The notes beneath the pieces were generated by a model. That model searched no databases and was not told the origin of the DNA. It worked only from the letters and a program-made list of their open reading frames with translations. Positions 26,749 through 33,828 of a DNA stretch of 37,068 bases are shown piece by piece. Location of the stretch: NCBI GenBank assembly GCA_947631905.1, contig CANRND010000022.1, positions 1 to 37,068 on the forward strand. The letters run 5' to 3'. The first letter of the stretch is position 1; the number at the start of each line of letters is the position of its first letter. A program made the translations under genes and the position numbers. This DNA is from an uncultured Clostridia bacterium (GTDB taxonomy: Bacteria > Bacillota > Clostridia > Christensenellales > Borkfalkiaceae).

Positions 26749-27632
26749 AATATATCGATCTGCATTGCGACGCCCTCACAAACGAGGGCGTTTTGCAAGT
26801 CACAAGCGAAAATTTGCGGCGGGGCGGCTGTCTGTTACAGTGCTTCGCCGCTTTTGTCGATGTGAGAAAAATCCCCCGCGCGGGGCGGTTTGCGCGGGCG
26901 GTTTCCCTCTGCGAAAATTTCGCCGCGATGTGCAAAAGAGAGAGCTATCGCGTTGTGCGGAAGTTTTCGGAGATCGAAGAGGGGAGCCTCAACGCCATGC
27001 TCACGGTGGAGGAGGGGGGAACCATAGAGGGGAGCCTTGAAAAGCTGGAAAAGCTCTTTTCTCTCGGGGTGCGCATGATGACGCTCACGTGGAATTTCAA
27101 AAACGAGATCGGCGCGCCGAACGGGGAAGAGGGCGGGCTGACCCCGTTCGGGCGGGAATGCGTGGAGCGCATGAAAGAGCTTGGCATGCTTGCAGACGTT
27201 TCGCACGGGAGCGACCGCCTCGTAAACGACGTGGCGGAGATCATGCAAAACACGCCCTTTGTTGCGAGCCACTCGAACGCGCGCGAAGTGTTTTTTCACC
27301 CGCGCAACCTCGGGGACGGGGAAATACGGCGCATTGCGGACAGCGGCGGGGTGATCGGCCTGAATTTTTTCGACGGGTTCCTCTCGGCGGATAAAAGCGC
27401 GGCGGGGCAGAAAGCGGCGCTCATCGCGCATGCCGAACATCTCATAAAGGTCGGCGGGGAAAACGTTTTGGCGCTCGGAAGCGATTTCGACGGCATCCCG
27501 CAAAACCCCTGTTTGAAAAACCCCGCATTTATGCCGCGGTTTATAGAGGCGTTGCAAAAAAAATTCGGCGCGCGCACCGCCGAAAAAATTTGCCGCACAA
27601 ACGCCCTGCGCGTGATGAGCGCCTTGGAATAA
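26745..27632 (+). CDS. Membrane dipeptidase-family protein (peptidase M19)
   Basis: This 295-residue TIM-barrel metallopeptidase of the renal dipeptidase family cleaves dipeptides, including those with a D-residue at the C-terminus. Zn ligands are in DLHCDAL (His/Asp) near the start, the bridging glutamate is in TVEEGG, His is in DVSHGSDR and SHSNAR, and Asp is in LGSDFDG. No signal peptide is present, so it is probably cytoplasmic. I choose ATG 26745, which forms ATGA with the spoVM stop. An upstream TTG at 26691 in this frame would overlap spoVM and has no support. Translational coupling to spoVM is unusual. It could supply recycled dipeptide amino acids during sporulation or wall turnover (speculation). 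Confidence 0.9.
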   Translation: MKYIDLHCDALTNEGVLQVTSENLRRGGCLLQCFAAFVDVRKIPRAGRFARAVSLCENFAAMCKRESYRVVRKFSEIEEGSLNAMLTVEEGGTIEGSLEKLEKLFSLGVRMMTLTWNFKNEIGAPNGEEGGLTPFGRECVERMKELGMLADVSHGSDRLVNDVAEIMQNTPFVASHSNAREVFFHPRNLGDGEIRRIADSGGVIGLNFFDGFLSADKSAAGQKAALIAHAEHLIKVGGENVLALGSDFDGIPQNPCLKNPAFMPRFIEALQKKFGARTAEKICRTNALRVMSALE

Positions 27633-27645
27633 TTTCAAAAAATAC

Positions 27646-27674
27646 TTGTAATTTTTCAGCCCCTGTGCTATACT
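27646..27674 (+). promoter_or_regulatory. Promoter of the structured leader RNA
   Basis: TTGTAA (27646-27651) and TATACT (27669-27674) have a 17-bp spacer. The predicted start at about 27681 coincides with the first base of an 11-bp stem. Confidence 0.75.
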
Positions 27675-27680
27675 GATTGC

Positions 27681-27836
27681 GTCACACAAGTATATAAATT
27701 TAGCGAAGCGGGAACACAATCTAAGGCATTGTGTATCTCTTTTTTCCCGCTTGCTAAAATATTCGAGAAAAACTTGTGTGACAACAATCGGGGATACCAA
27801 CGCAGTGTGTCTTCGGTTGGAGGCACACTTTTTTTA
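27681..27836 (+). ncRNA. Unassigned structured RNA or leader with terminator
   Basis: Starting at the predicted transcription start, a long interrupted hairpin spans 102 nt. Stem 1 is an 11-bp perfect pairing (27681-27691 with 27772-27782). Stem 2 is 15 bp with one bulged G (27699-27714 with 27744-27758). Stem 3 is 7 bp (27714-27720 with 27728-27734) capped by CTAAGGC. Internal loops are asymmetric, with a U/C-rich one on the 3' side (27735-27743). Twenty nt later a 9-bp hairpin (27804-27812 with 27821-27829) is followed by a T run to 27835. It may be a stand-alone small RNA about 155 nt long or a regulated leader of the gene at 27852. It has no match to classes I know. Confidence 0.6.
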
Positions 27837-27837
27837 T

Positions 27838-28012
27838 AAGGAGAAATACAAATGAACAAATGTCCCAAATGCGGCACAAAATTGATTGGCAGTGCAAAAT
27901 TTTGTCCCATGTGCGTAAAAAAATGGAAAGAAATAAAGCCTGTCACGATCCCGACGAAAGAAATTCAAGAAAAAGGAGAAATACAAATGAACAAATGTCC
28001 CAAATGCGGCAC
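27838..28012 (+). repeat. Direct repeat of ribosome-binding site plus start region
   Basis: A 40-nt sequence containing AAGGAGAAATACAA, the ATG and the first nine codons occurs identically at 27838-27877 and 27973-28012, 135 bp apart and in the same frame. It arose by tandem duplication and creates two complete translation starts for the zinc-ribbon/LRR protein. Confidence 0.9.
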
Positions 28013-29462
28013 GGAGTTCGAGGGCAAGTTCTGCCCCGAATGCGGAAGTTCGCCCACGGGCGAACGCCTCTGCCCGAATTGCAAAGCTCTTGTCCCGAGC
28101 GACGCCAAATTCTGCAAAGAATGCGGTTTTACGCTCACCCCGCAGGTACAGCCGCCCGTAAAAAAACGGCGGAACAACGCGGCGGCTGTCTGGATCAAAG
28201 CGCATAAAAAGCTCATCGGGTGGGGCGCGGCGGTTTTGGCGCTCGTCCTTATCCTGTCCATCGTCATTCCCGTTTCCGTCATCAACCGCCATAACGGCAC
28301 CTACTATCTGTATTCAAACGAAGAATATAATTACGAAAAGTATTTCATTTTTAAGGGCAACACCTACACGGACGAAACGGGCTATTCGTGCGACGTAAAG
28401 TTCCACGGCGAGAATGTGGAACTGTACGCCGAACTGTTCGGCATGAAAGATGTATTTATGAGCGGCACGATCAACGGCGACGTATTAAAGCTCGAAGATC
28501 CCTCCGGGAAAAAGATGGTATACGCTAAGAAAGGGCATAAACATAAACTGAAAGAGGAGGTAATCAAAGAAGCGACCTGCACCGAAACAGGCTTGCGGGA
28601 AAAGTATTGTACCGTCTGCGGGCAGGATTTTTCCGAAATAATTGAAAAGATACCGCACACAGTGTTGTGGGATTTCGATAAAACAAGGCATTGGCAGATA
28701 TGTTCCGTTTGCGGGCAAAAAATTACATCCGAAGAAACCGCACATCAATATTCGACGGAAAAGCAGTGCGATATTTGCGGGTACGAATACGGCTCTACCA
28801 TAGGGCTTACTTACTCCGTCGGCAAGGAGAGTTGCACCGTAACAGGGCTTGGCATTGCGACCGACACGGAAATTGTGATTCCAAACCAATACAACGGCAA
28901 GCCTGTGATTTCGATTGGCTCTAAAGCGTTCATGAATTTTAGCGGGTTGATTTCGGTCATCATTCCAAACAGCGTGACCGAGATCGGAGTGGACGCGTTC
29001 TGGGGTTGTACTAAGTTGACTTCGGTTTCCATTCCTAATAGCGTGAACGAGATCGGACAGAGGGCGTTCGAGGGTTGCAGCGGGTTGACAAAAATAAAAG
29101 TAGATGAAAATAATGAAACCTATCATTCGCAGGGGAATTGCCTGATCGAAACGAAGAGCAAGACTTTGATTTTAGGTTGTAATACGAGCAAAATCCCCGA
29201 TGACGGGAGCGTGACCGCGATAGGGAAGAGAGCATTCTATAAGTGTAGTGGGTTGACTTCGGTCACCATTCCCGACAGCGTGACCTCGATTGGAAATTAC
29301 GCGTTCGATGGTTGCGACGGGTTGAAAGAAGTGTATTTCAAAAAACCGAACGGGTGGAAAACGGAGAGTGGAAGGTCTCTTTCGGGGCTTGATAACCCCG
29401 CAACAGCCGCACGGTATTTGACGGATACTTATTGCGGATATATTTGGAAACGCGAGGGGTGA
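27852..29462 (+). CDS. Zinc-ribbon, transmembrane, BspA-type leucine-rich-repeat protein
   Basis: The 536-residue product has three CxxC zinc ribbons at residues 4-21, 49-64 and 74-91. A single transmembrane helix spans about 121-143 after a basic [11 protein letters not shown] segment. Extracellular cysteine-pair repeats follow ([36 protein letters not shown]), then several BspA/LRR_5 repeats such as ITSIGSKAF-like [16 protein letters not shown] and [16 protein letters not shown]. This suggests a cytoplasmic zinc domain and an outside surface-binding domain. A second in-frame start at 27987 with its own identical ribosome-binding site would give 491 residues and lacks the first zinc ribbon. 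The ligand and role are unknown. Confidence 0.85.
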   Translation: MNKCPKCGTKLIGSAKFCPMCVKKWKEIKPVTIPTKEIQEKGEIQMNKCPKCGTEFEGKFCPECGSSPTGERLCPNCKALVPSDAKFCKECGFTLTPQVQPPVKKRRNNAAAVWIKAHKKLIGWGAAVLALVLILSIVIPVSVINRHNGTYYLYSNEEYNYEKYFIFKGNTYTDETGYSCDVKFHGENVELYAELFGMKDVFMSGTINGDVLKLEDPSGKKMVYAKKGHKHKLKEEVIKEATCTETGLREKYCTVCGQDFSEIIEKIPHTVLWDFDKTRHWQICSVCGQKITSEETAHQYSTEKQCDICGYEYGSTIGLTYSVGKESCTVTGLGIATDTEIVIPNQYNGKPVISIGSKAFMNFSGLISVIIPNSVTEIGVDAFWGCTKLTSVSIPNSVNEIGQRAFEGCSGLTKIKVDENNETYHSQGNCLIETKSKTLILGCNTSKIPDDGSVTAIGKRAFYKCSGLTSVTIPDSVTSIGNYAFDGCDGLKEVYFKKPNGWKTESGRSLSGLDNPATAARYLTDTYCGYIWKREG

Positions 29463-29487
29463 GTGAAAATAAGGCCCCCTTTCCTGC

Positions 29488-29513
29488 CCTCCCCCCAACG
29501 CGTTGGGGGGAGG
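29488..29513. repeat. 26-bp perfect GC-rich palindrome after the LRR gene
   Basis: Thirteen bp (29488-29500) are the exact reverse complement of the next thirteen (29501-29513), with no loop. Only a weak T-rich stretch follows, so it is either a weak terminator of the LRR gene or the first of the intergenic repeats that follow up to 30165. Confidence 0.75.
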
Positions 29514-29631
29514 CATTTTACGTCATGTTGAGCGGAGGCGTAAGCCGAAGTCGCCCCGCGCGAAGTTCTGATTCTCCAAGCGCGGCACGAGGAGCGGTAG
29601 CGACGAAGTAAACATGTCCTTATGATAATGC

Positions 29632-30126
29632 GGACACCCTTCGACAGGCTCAGGGTGACGTGTTGAGAGGGGACACCCTTCGACAGGCTCAGGGTGACGT
29701 GTTTTGGATCCGCCCCACCCCCTACCCCCCTCCCACGGAGGGGGTAATACAGAACAGCGTTCCCAAAATTGTCATGTCGACCGTAGTGGAGACATCTCTA
29801 CCGCTCGTCGCCGCACGCACGCTTTTCACGCTTTTCTTTACGAAAAGCTCCTTTTGCGTGCGGTGGCTCCTCTTCCCGAAAAATCTTGCTATGCAATCTT
29901 TTTCGGGAGCCCTATTAAAGTGAGATTTCTCGACTTCACTTCGTTCCGCTCGAAATGACATATTAAAAACAGCAAACGCCCCACCTTCTACCCCCTCCCA
30001 CGGAGGGGGTAAAGAGGTTGAGATTTCTCCACTTCGCTCGCTTTGCTCGCTACGGTCGAAATGACAAATTGGGCAGGGTGACGTGTTGAGAGGGGACACC
30101 CTTCGACAGGCTCAGGGTGACGTATT
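29632..30126. repeat. Dispersed intergenic repeat family (three full copies)
   Basis: A 33-nt unit, GGACACCCTTCGACAGGCTC followed by AGGGTGACGTGTT, occurs at 29632-29664, 29671-29703 and 30094-30126 (last copy with one change). Partial copies lie at about 30074-30087 and 30139-30160. Each unit has CACCCT/AGGGTG arms. A second family, CCCCTCCCACGGAGGGGG-like with a stem, appears near 29726 and 29994. I see no gene from 29463 to 30189, and the whole stretch is intergenic repeat DNA. Confidence 0.85.
29771..29959. mobile_element. MITE-like element with imperfect terminal inverted repeats
   Basis: The left end begins GTCATGTCGACCGTAGTGGA (29771) and the right end, read in reverse, begins GTCATTTCGAGCGGAACGAA (from 29959). 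These are related inverted termini of about 30-38 bp. The interior folds into two hairpins: CCGCACGC/GCGTGCGG (29811-29818 with 29856-29863, with GCTTTTC/GAAAAGC inside) and CCCGAAAAA/TTTTTCGGG (29875-29883 with 29899-29907). No coding sequence is present. A further end-like copy lies at 30018-30065. It is a candidate non-autonomous element, and its transposase, if any, is outside the window. Confidence 0.6.
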
Positions 30127-30189
30127 GAGAGAGGATTGGCTCAGAGTGACGTATTGAGAGAGGAGAGCCAAACGGGGCGGGTTTTCCGC

Positions 30190-30218
30190 TTGATTTTTTT
30201 CAAAAGATATGATATAAT
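30190..30218 (+). promoter_or_regulatory. Promoter of the lipoprotein gene
   Basis: TTGATT (30190-30195) and TATAAT (30213-30218) with a 17-bp spacer precede the ATG at 30256, with AAAGG at a normal distance. Confidence 0.75.
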
Positions 30219-30255
30219 CCGTTTGCAAAGATCATAGAGTTACAAAGGAAAAAGT

Positions 30256-30921
30256 ATGAAAAGTGCGGGTAGAAAGAGAGAAAGAGGACTGTGCGTTCTT
30301 TTTCTCCTGCTGTTTACGGCCGTTTTCTTTACCGCTTGCGGCGAGGCGGAGCCGCGGAGAGTGAAACAAGAGGAGAACGCGGTCGCTTCCGTCACCGTGT
30401 TCGCAAGCTCGGGAGACGGGGAACGCGTGTTCGGGCTGTTCAATTTCGGCCATGCCTTTCTTCTCCTCACAAACGAGAGCGACGGGACGATCGATCTGTG
30501 CGGCTATCCGCTGAAAGCGGGCGAGAGCGCCACCATCAGCACCTGGTCCCTCACAAAACGGTTCGGAGTCTGGTTCAACGTGGAGAGCGCGTTTGTGAAA
30601 CAGCGCGTGAAGTATACGGACAGGCTCTCCGTCACCTGCCCCGTTACCGAAGAACGGCTTGCGGGCGCAAACGAATATCTTACCGCTTGCAACCGCTGGT
30701 CGGTGACCACAAATTGCACGGCGTTCACGCTCGGGCTTTATAACCTGTTGGCGGGAGAGGAGAACCGCATCGAGATTTCGGGGCTTCGCACCCCCAAAAA
30801 ACTCAAAGACGAGATCGCCCGCTTCGCGGAACACCGCGCCGTGCAGGAGATCGTAACGCAGGGCGAGATCGGGTTTCTCGGCGCAGACGGCAAGTTCGTC
30901 GGCGGATTTGTAATGGAGTGA
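30256..30921 (+). CDS. Predicted lipoprotein of unknown function (221 residues)
   Basis: A basic start (MKSAGRKRERG) is followed by a hydrophobic segment (about 11-24) and the lipobox FTAC (residues 25-28), so C28 would be lipidated and the protein anchored to the outer face of the membrane. The mature part has beta-rich patterns (VFGLFNFGHAFLLLTNESDG, ITTWSLTKRF-like) without a known domain. A short N-terminal charged zone (EAEPRRVKQEENAV) forms a linker. It has its own promoter after the repeat cluster and is followed by a small membrane protein 4 nt downstream, probably co-transcribed. Confidence 0.78.
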   Translation: MKSAGRKRERGLCVLFLLLFTAVFFTACGEAEPRRVKQEENAVASVTVFASSGDGERVFGLFNFGHAFLLLTNESDGTIDLCGYPLKAGESATISTWSLTKRFGVWFNVESAFVKQRVKYTDRLSVTCPVTEERLAGANEYLTACNRWSVTTNCTAFTLGLYNLLAGEENRIEISGLRTPKKLKDEIARFAEHRAVQEIVTQGEIGFLGADGKFVGGFVME

Positions 30922-30925
30922 GCGT

Positions 30926-31210
30926 ATGAAACGGAAATGGATGATCGTAGCGGCTGTGGTTTTGGCGCTTCTTGCGGCATACGCCCTGTATAGTGTGATC
31001 GGTTATACGGTGATCGAACTGCAATATCCCGTGCTTCGTTCGCAAGAGGGGACCGCGTACTTCGGCGGAAATCTCATCATGCTCGGGATCGCGGCGGGGG
31101 TGTTCCTCCTTTCGGCGGGAGGTTTTTCCGCCCTCATGGTCTTGCTGTTGCGAAAGAAAAAGAGCGCCTACGAAGCGGCCTCGGAAGAGGAGGCGCAAAA
31201 AGCGGCATAA
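30926..31210 (+). CDS. Small two-helix membrane protein, function unknown (94 residues)
   Basis: Two hydrophobic segments (about residues 6-27 and 46-70) flank a short polar loop, and the C-terminus is charged (RKKKSAYEAASEEEAQKAA) and probably cytoplasmic. It starts 4 nt after the lipoprotein stop, with GGAG 7 nt before the ATG. No family signature is recognised. Tight spacing suggests it works with the lipoprotein. A bidirectional terminator ends the unit. Confidence 0.7.
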   Translation: MKRKWMIVAAVVLALLAAYALYSVIGYTVIELQYPVLRSQEGTAYFGGNLIMLGIAAGVFLLSAGGFSALMVLLLRKKKSAYEAASEEEAQKAA

Positions 31211-31241
31211 AAAAAGGGACTGCCGGTTGCAGTCCCTTTTT
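31211..31241. terminator. Bidirectional terminator between the small membrane gene and rpmB
   Basis: AAAAAGGGACTG (31211-31222) and CAGTCCCTTTTT (31230-31241) pair perfectly over 12 bp with a 7-nt loop. The A and T runs serve both convergent genes. Confidence 0.9.
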
Positions 31242-31252
31242 CAGATGAGTTT

Positions 31253-31441
31253 TTATACGCGCTCTACTTTATCGCTTTTGAGGCAACGCGCGCAGATATA
31301 GCCGGTCTCTACCTTGCCGTCCGCCTTATACGTCACTTTCTGGACGTTGGCGTTGAACGCCCGTTTCGTCTTGCGGTTGGAGTGGCTCACATTGTTGCCG
31401 CTCGCGCGGCCCTTCCCGCAGACGCTGCATACTCTCGACAT
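31253..31441 (-). CDS. rpmB: 50S ribosomal protein L28
   Basis: This 62-residue bL28 starts [20 protein letters not shown] and includes [15 protein letters not shown] and a CARCLKSDK segment. The four cysteines (CSVC and CARC) indicate a zinc-binding 'C+' paralogue form. It is on the minus strand, with GGAGGTGAAGAT before the ATG, and lies divergent from the Asp23-family gene, as I recall for Firmicutes. It ends at the bidirectional terminator. Confidence 0.97.
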   Translation of the reverse strand: MSRVCSVCGKGRASGNNVSHSNRKTKRAFNANVQKVTYKADGKVETGYICARCLKSDKVERV

Positions 31442-31510
31442 ATCTTCACCTCCGAAATAGGTATTTCCTTATTTTTTCCGCAAGGAAAAACCCATACGGA
31501 AATCTTTAAT

Positions 31511-31539
31511 ATCATAGCATTTCTTTTGGGAAAATGCAA
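31511..31539 (-). promoter_or_regulatory. Promoter of rpmB
   Basis: On the minus strand, TTGCAT (31539-31534) and TATGAT (31516-31511) have a 17-bp spacer. The leader of about 60 nt contains a 7-bp hairpin (TTTTTCC/GGAAAAA), possibly a site for ribosomal-protein feedback, though that is not shown. Confidence 0.75.
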
Positions 31540-31600
31540 TTAAAAAGGGGGGGCGATTTTGAAAAATTTCCGATTTTTCGGGAAAAAATTTATAAAACGC

Positions 31601-31629
31601 TTGCAAAAAAAGGAATAATAGGATAGAAT
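31601..31629 (+). promoter_or_regulatory. Promoter of the Asp23-family gene
   Basis: TTGCAA (31601-31606) and TAGAAT (31624-31629) with a 17-bp spacer lie about 58 nt before the ATG at 31687. Between the two divergent promoters (31540-31600) only AT-rich DNA with no clear site is seen. Confidence 0.65.
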
Positions 31630-31686
31630 AGGTAATAGCGGGCAACCGAAAAGCCGCTTTTTTGGGTTGCAGTTACGGGAGAACTT

Positions 31687-32037
31687 ATGTCGGTCAGCAC
31701 AAGCAACGCTTACGGAAAAATTTCGATCTCCGAACTCGCTATCGCTAAGGTAGCGTCTCAGGCCGCGATGGAGAGCTATGGCATCGTGGATACCGTTGCG
31801 CGCCGTTTTACCGACACCCTTGCCGAACTGCTCAAAAAAGACGCGGGCGGAAAAGGCGTAAAAGTGACGACGCAGGGAAACCGTATCTTTATCGACGTAT
31901 ACGTTCTCATCAAATACGGCGTCTCGATCGAAGCGGTTGCGGAATCGTTAAAAGAAGCAATCAAATATAAAGTTGAAAATTTCACGGGGATGATCGTAGA
32001 CACCGTGAACGTCAACGTCATGGGCTTGAAACTTTGA
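31687..32037 (+). CDS. Asp23/Gls24 family envelope stress-response protein (YloU-like)
   Basis: This 116-residue alpha/beta protein shows the Asp23 pattern: ISISELAIAKVASQAAMESYGIVDT at the N-terminus, FIDVYVLIKYGVSIEAVAESLKEAI in the core and VDTVNVNVMGLKL at the end. Members are cytoplasmic, often membrane-associated, and linked to cell-envelope homeostasis. It lies directly upstream of fakA, the conserved yloU-yloV pair. A nested terminator-like hairpin overlaps its last codons, so the downstream gene may be partly uncoupled. Confidence 0.9.
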   Translation: MSVSTSNAYGKISISELAIAKVASQAAMESYGIVDTVARRFTDTLAELLKKDAGGKGVKVTTQGNRIFIDVYVLIKYGVSIEAVAESLKEAIKYKVENFTGMIVDTVNVNVMGLKL

Positions 32038-32085
32038 CCGCAAATTTGCGGGCATTCCTTTGCAAAGTGCGGCAAGCCCTTTTTT
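32022..32085 (+). terminator. Nested terminator-like structure at the end of the asp23 gene
   Basis: GGGCTTG (32022-32028) pairs with CAAGCCC (32073-32079). Inside it ACTTTG (32031-32036) pairs with CAAAGT (32063-32068), and CCGCAAATTTGCGG (32038-32051) is self-complementary. Six T follow (32080-32085). The stem begins within the coding sequence. It probably reduces transcription into fakA. Confidence 0.6.
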
Positions 32086-32120
32086 CATGAAAAATCGGCT
32101 GAGAAGTCAAGGAGTATCTC

Positions 32121-33773
32121 ATGCAGAAAACCATCAACTGCGCGACATTCCGTAAAATGGTGTTGGTCGGCGCAAAAATGCTGGATAATAACCGGGCTAA
32201 GGTAGACGCGCTCAATGTGTTCCCCGTTCCAGACGGCGACACAGGCACCAATATGTCTCTTACCATGCAGTCCGCCGTAAAAGAGCTTTCCAATACCACT
32301 TCCAACAACTTTATGGAAGTCTGCGACTGCGTTTCCAAAGGCGCGCTCAAAGGCGCGCGCGGCAACTCCGGCGTGATCCTTTCGCAAATTTTCCGCGGCA
32401 TTTGTTCCGTACTCCGCGTAGGCAAACCCGAAGTGGATACCCGTGCTTTTGCAAAGGCGCTCGAAGCGGGGACGAAAGTCGCCTATAACGCCGTTGCAAT
32501 CCCGAAAGAAGGCACCATTCTCACGGTCATGCGGCTCATGAGCGAGTTCGCCGCAAAGAACGCGGGCAAGTACCGCGAATTTGAAAATTTCATTCCCGCC
32601 ATCATCGAAGAGGGGGACAGGGCGCTCGCAAAGACTCCCGAACTTCTCCCCGTTTTGAAGAAAGCGGGCGTTGTAGACTCGGGCGGTGTGGGACTTATGA
32701 CCATCATGCGCGGCTTCCAGGCGGCGGTCATGGGGGACGAGATCGTCTCCGAAGTGCAGACGGAAGCGGCGAACGCGGCGCAGAGCCTCGACGCGGACTT
32801 CGGCGACAACTCCGACATCATCAACATGGACCTCGGCGAGATCCAGTTTGCCTATTGCACCGAGTTCTTCGTCATCAACTTAAAAAAGAGTACCACCCTT
32901 GCCGACATCGATAAACTGCGAGAAAATCTCATGAACATCGGGGATTCCGTCATCTGCATCGGCGACCTCGAAATGATCAAGGTGCATGTGCATACCAACT
33001 GCCCCGGCGTGGCGCTCACGTATGCGCTCGAACTCGGCGAGCTGGACCGCCCCAAGATCGAAAACATGCTCGAACAGAACCGCGCGCTCAAAGCCAAGAT
33101 TGCCGCGGAGAAAAAAGAGCAGGGGATGCTCGCCATCTGCACGGGAGACGGCATTTCGGATATTTTCAAAGACCTGTTCGTGGACCGCGTGATCGAGGGC
33201 GGGCAGACGATGAACCCCTCCGCTTCGGACATTGCAACAGCGGTGCAAAAGATCAACGCGGACAACGTGTTCGTGTTCCCCAACAATAAAAACATCATTC
33301 TTGCGGCGGAGCAGGCGAAAGCGCTTGTGGATAACCGCACCATTCACGTGATCCCCACCCGCAACGTCCCGCAGGGCTTTGCCGCCGCGCTCTCGTTCTC
33401 GCCCGAGGCGAGCGTGGAGGAGAACAAGACGAACATGATCCACGCGCTCGACAACGTGAAAGCGGGCAGCGTCACTCATGCCGTCCGCACCACGAGCGTG
33501 AACGGGTTCAACATCAAGGAAGGGGACATCATCGGGCTGGACGACAAAAAGATCCTCGCCAAGAGCGACAATGTGGACGACGCCGTGTTGAAGCTCCTCG
33601 ATAAACTCAAAGAGGACCAGCACGAGGTGATCACCCTCTACTACGGCGACGAGATCAAGGAAGAGGACGCCGCGGCGCTTGCCGGAAAGGTGGGGGAGGC
33701 TTTCCCCGACTGCGACGTGGATTACCACAGCGGCGGCCAGCCCGTCTATTACTATCTGGTATCGTTAGAGTAA
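32121..33773 (+). CDS. fakA: Fatty acid kinase/DAK2 domain protein (YloV, FakA family)
   Basis: FakA-type proteins phosphorylate FakB-bound fatty acids for phospholipid synthesis. The N-terminal DhaL (DAK2) domain has NVFPVPDGDTGTNMS (residues 33-47, nucleotide and Mg2+ site) and GARGNSGVILSQIFRG. The middle domain and a C-terminal DegV-like domain end in the characteristic SGGQPVYYYLVSLE. The length of 550 residues is normal. The fatty-acid-binding partner FakB is not in the window. The gene begins with AAGGAG 10 nt before the ATG and is followed by a hairpin before recG. Confidence 0.93.
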   Translation: MQKTINCATFRKMVLVGAKMLDNNRAKVDALNVFPVPDGDTGTNMSLTMQSAVKELSNTTSNNFMEVCDCVSKGALKGARGNSGVILSQIFRGICSVLRVGKPEVDTRAFAKALEAGTKVAYNAVAIPKEGTILTVMRLMSEFAAKNAGKYREFENFIPAIIEEGDRALAKTPELLPVLKKAGVVDSGGVGLMTIMRGFQAAVMGDEIVSEVQTEAANAAQSLDADFGDNSDIINMDLGEIQFAYCTEFFVINLKKSTTLADIDKLRENLMNIGDSVICIGDLEMIKVHVHTNCPGVALTYALELGELDRPKIENMLEQNRALKAKIAAEKKEQGMLAICTGDGISDIFKDLFVDRVIEGGQTMNPSASDIATAVQKINADNVFVFPNNKNIILAAEQAKALVDNRTIHVIPTRNVPQGFAAALSFSPEASVEENKTNMIHALDNVKAGSVTHAVRTTSVNGFNIKEGDIIGLDDKKILAKSDNVDDAVLKLLDKLKEDQHEVITLYYGDEIKEEDAAALAGKVGEAFPDCDVDYHSGGQPVYYYLVSLE

Positions 33774-33776
33774 ACG

Positions 33777-33798
33777 TAAGCGGGTGAAAGCCCGCTTA
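33777..33798 (+). terminator. Hairpin between fakA and recG (weak terminator)
   Basis: TAAGCGGG (33777-33784) pairs with CCCGCTTA (33791-33798) over a 6-nt loop, followed by TTGCTTATT, a poor U-tract. A GTG in the recG frame at 33784 falls inside this stem, which argues against that start. Confidence 0.6.
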
Positions 33799-33828
33799 TT
33801 GCTTATTCGGGGCAAACGGCATTATAAT

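Noticed and set aside
27681-27836. Assignment of the structured RNA as 6S RNA, T-box or SRP RNA
   Set aside because: It lacks the T-box sequence (AGGGTGGNACCGCG), the SRP helix-8 motif and a convincing paired 5'/3' end of 6S type, because the 3' end forms a separate terminator hairpin. It is therefore listed as unassigned.
33784-33828. GTG start for recG at 33784
   Set aside because: The codon lies within the hairpin after fakA and would add 15 residues that do not resemble RecG starts. The ATG at 33829 fits better.
33799-33828. Promoter TTGCTT-18-TATAAT before recG
   Set aside because: The -10 box abuts the ATG, so a transcript from it would start inside the coding sequence. Treated as chance or a cryptic promoter.
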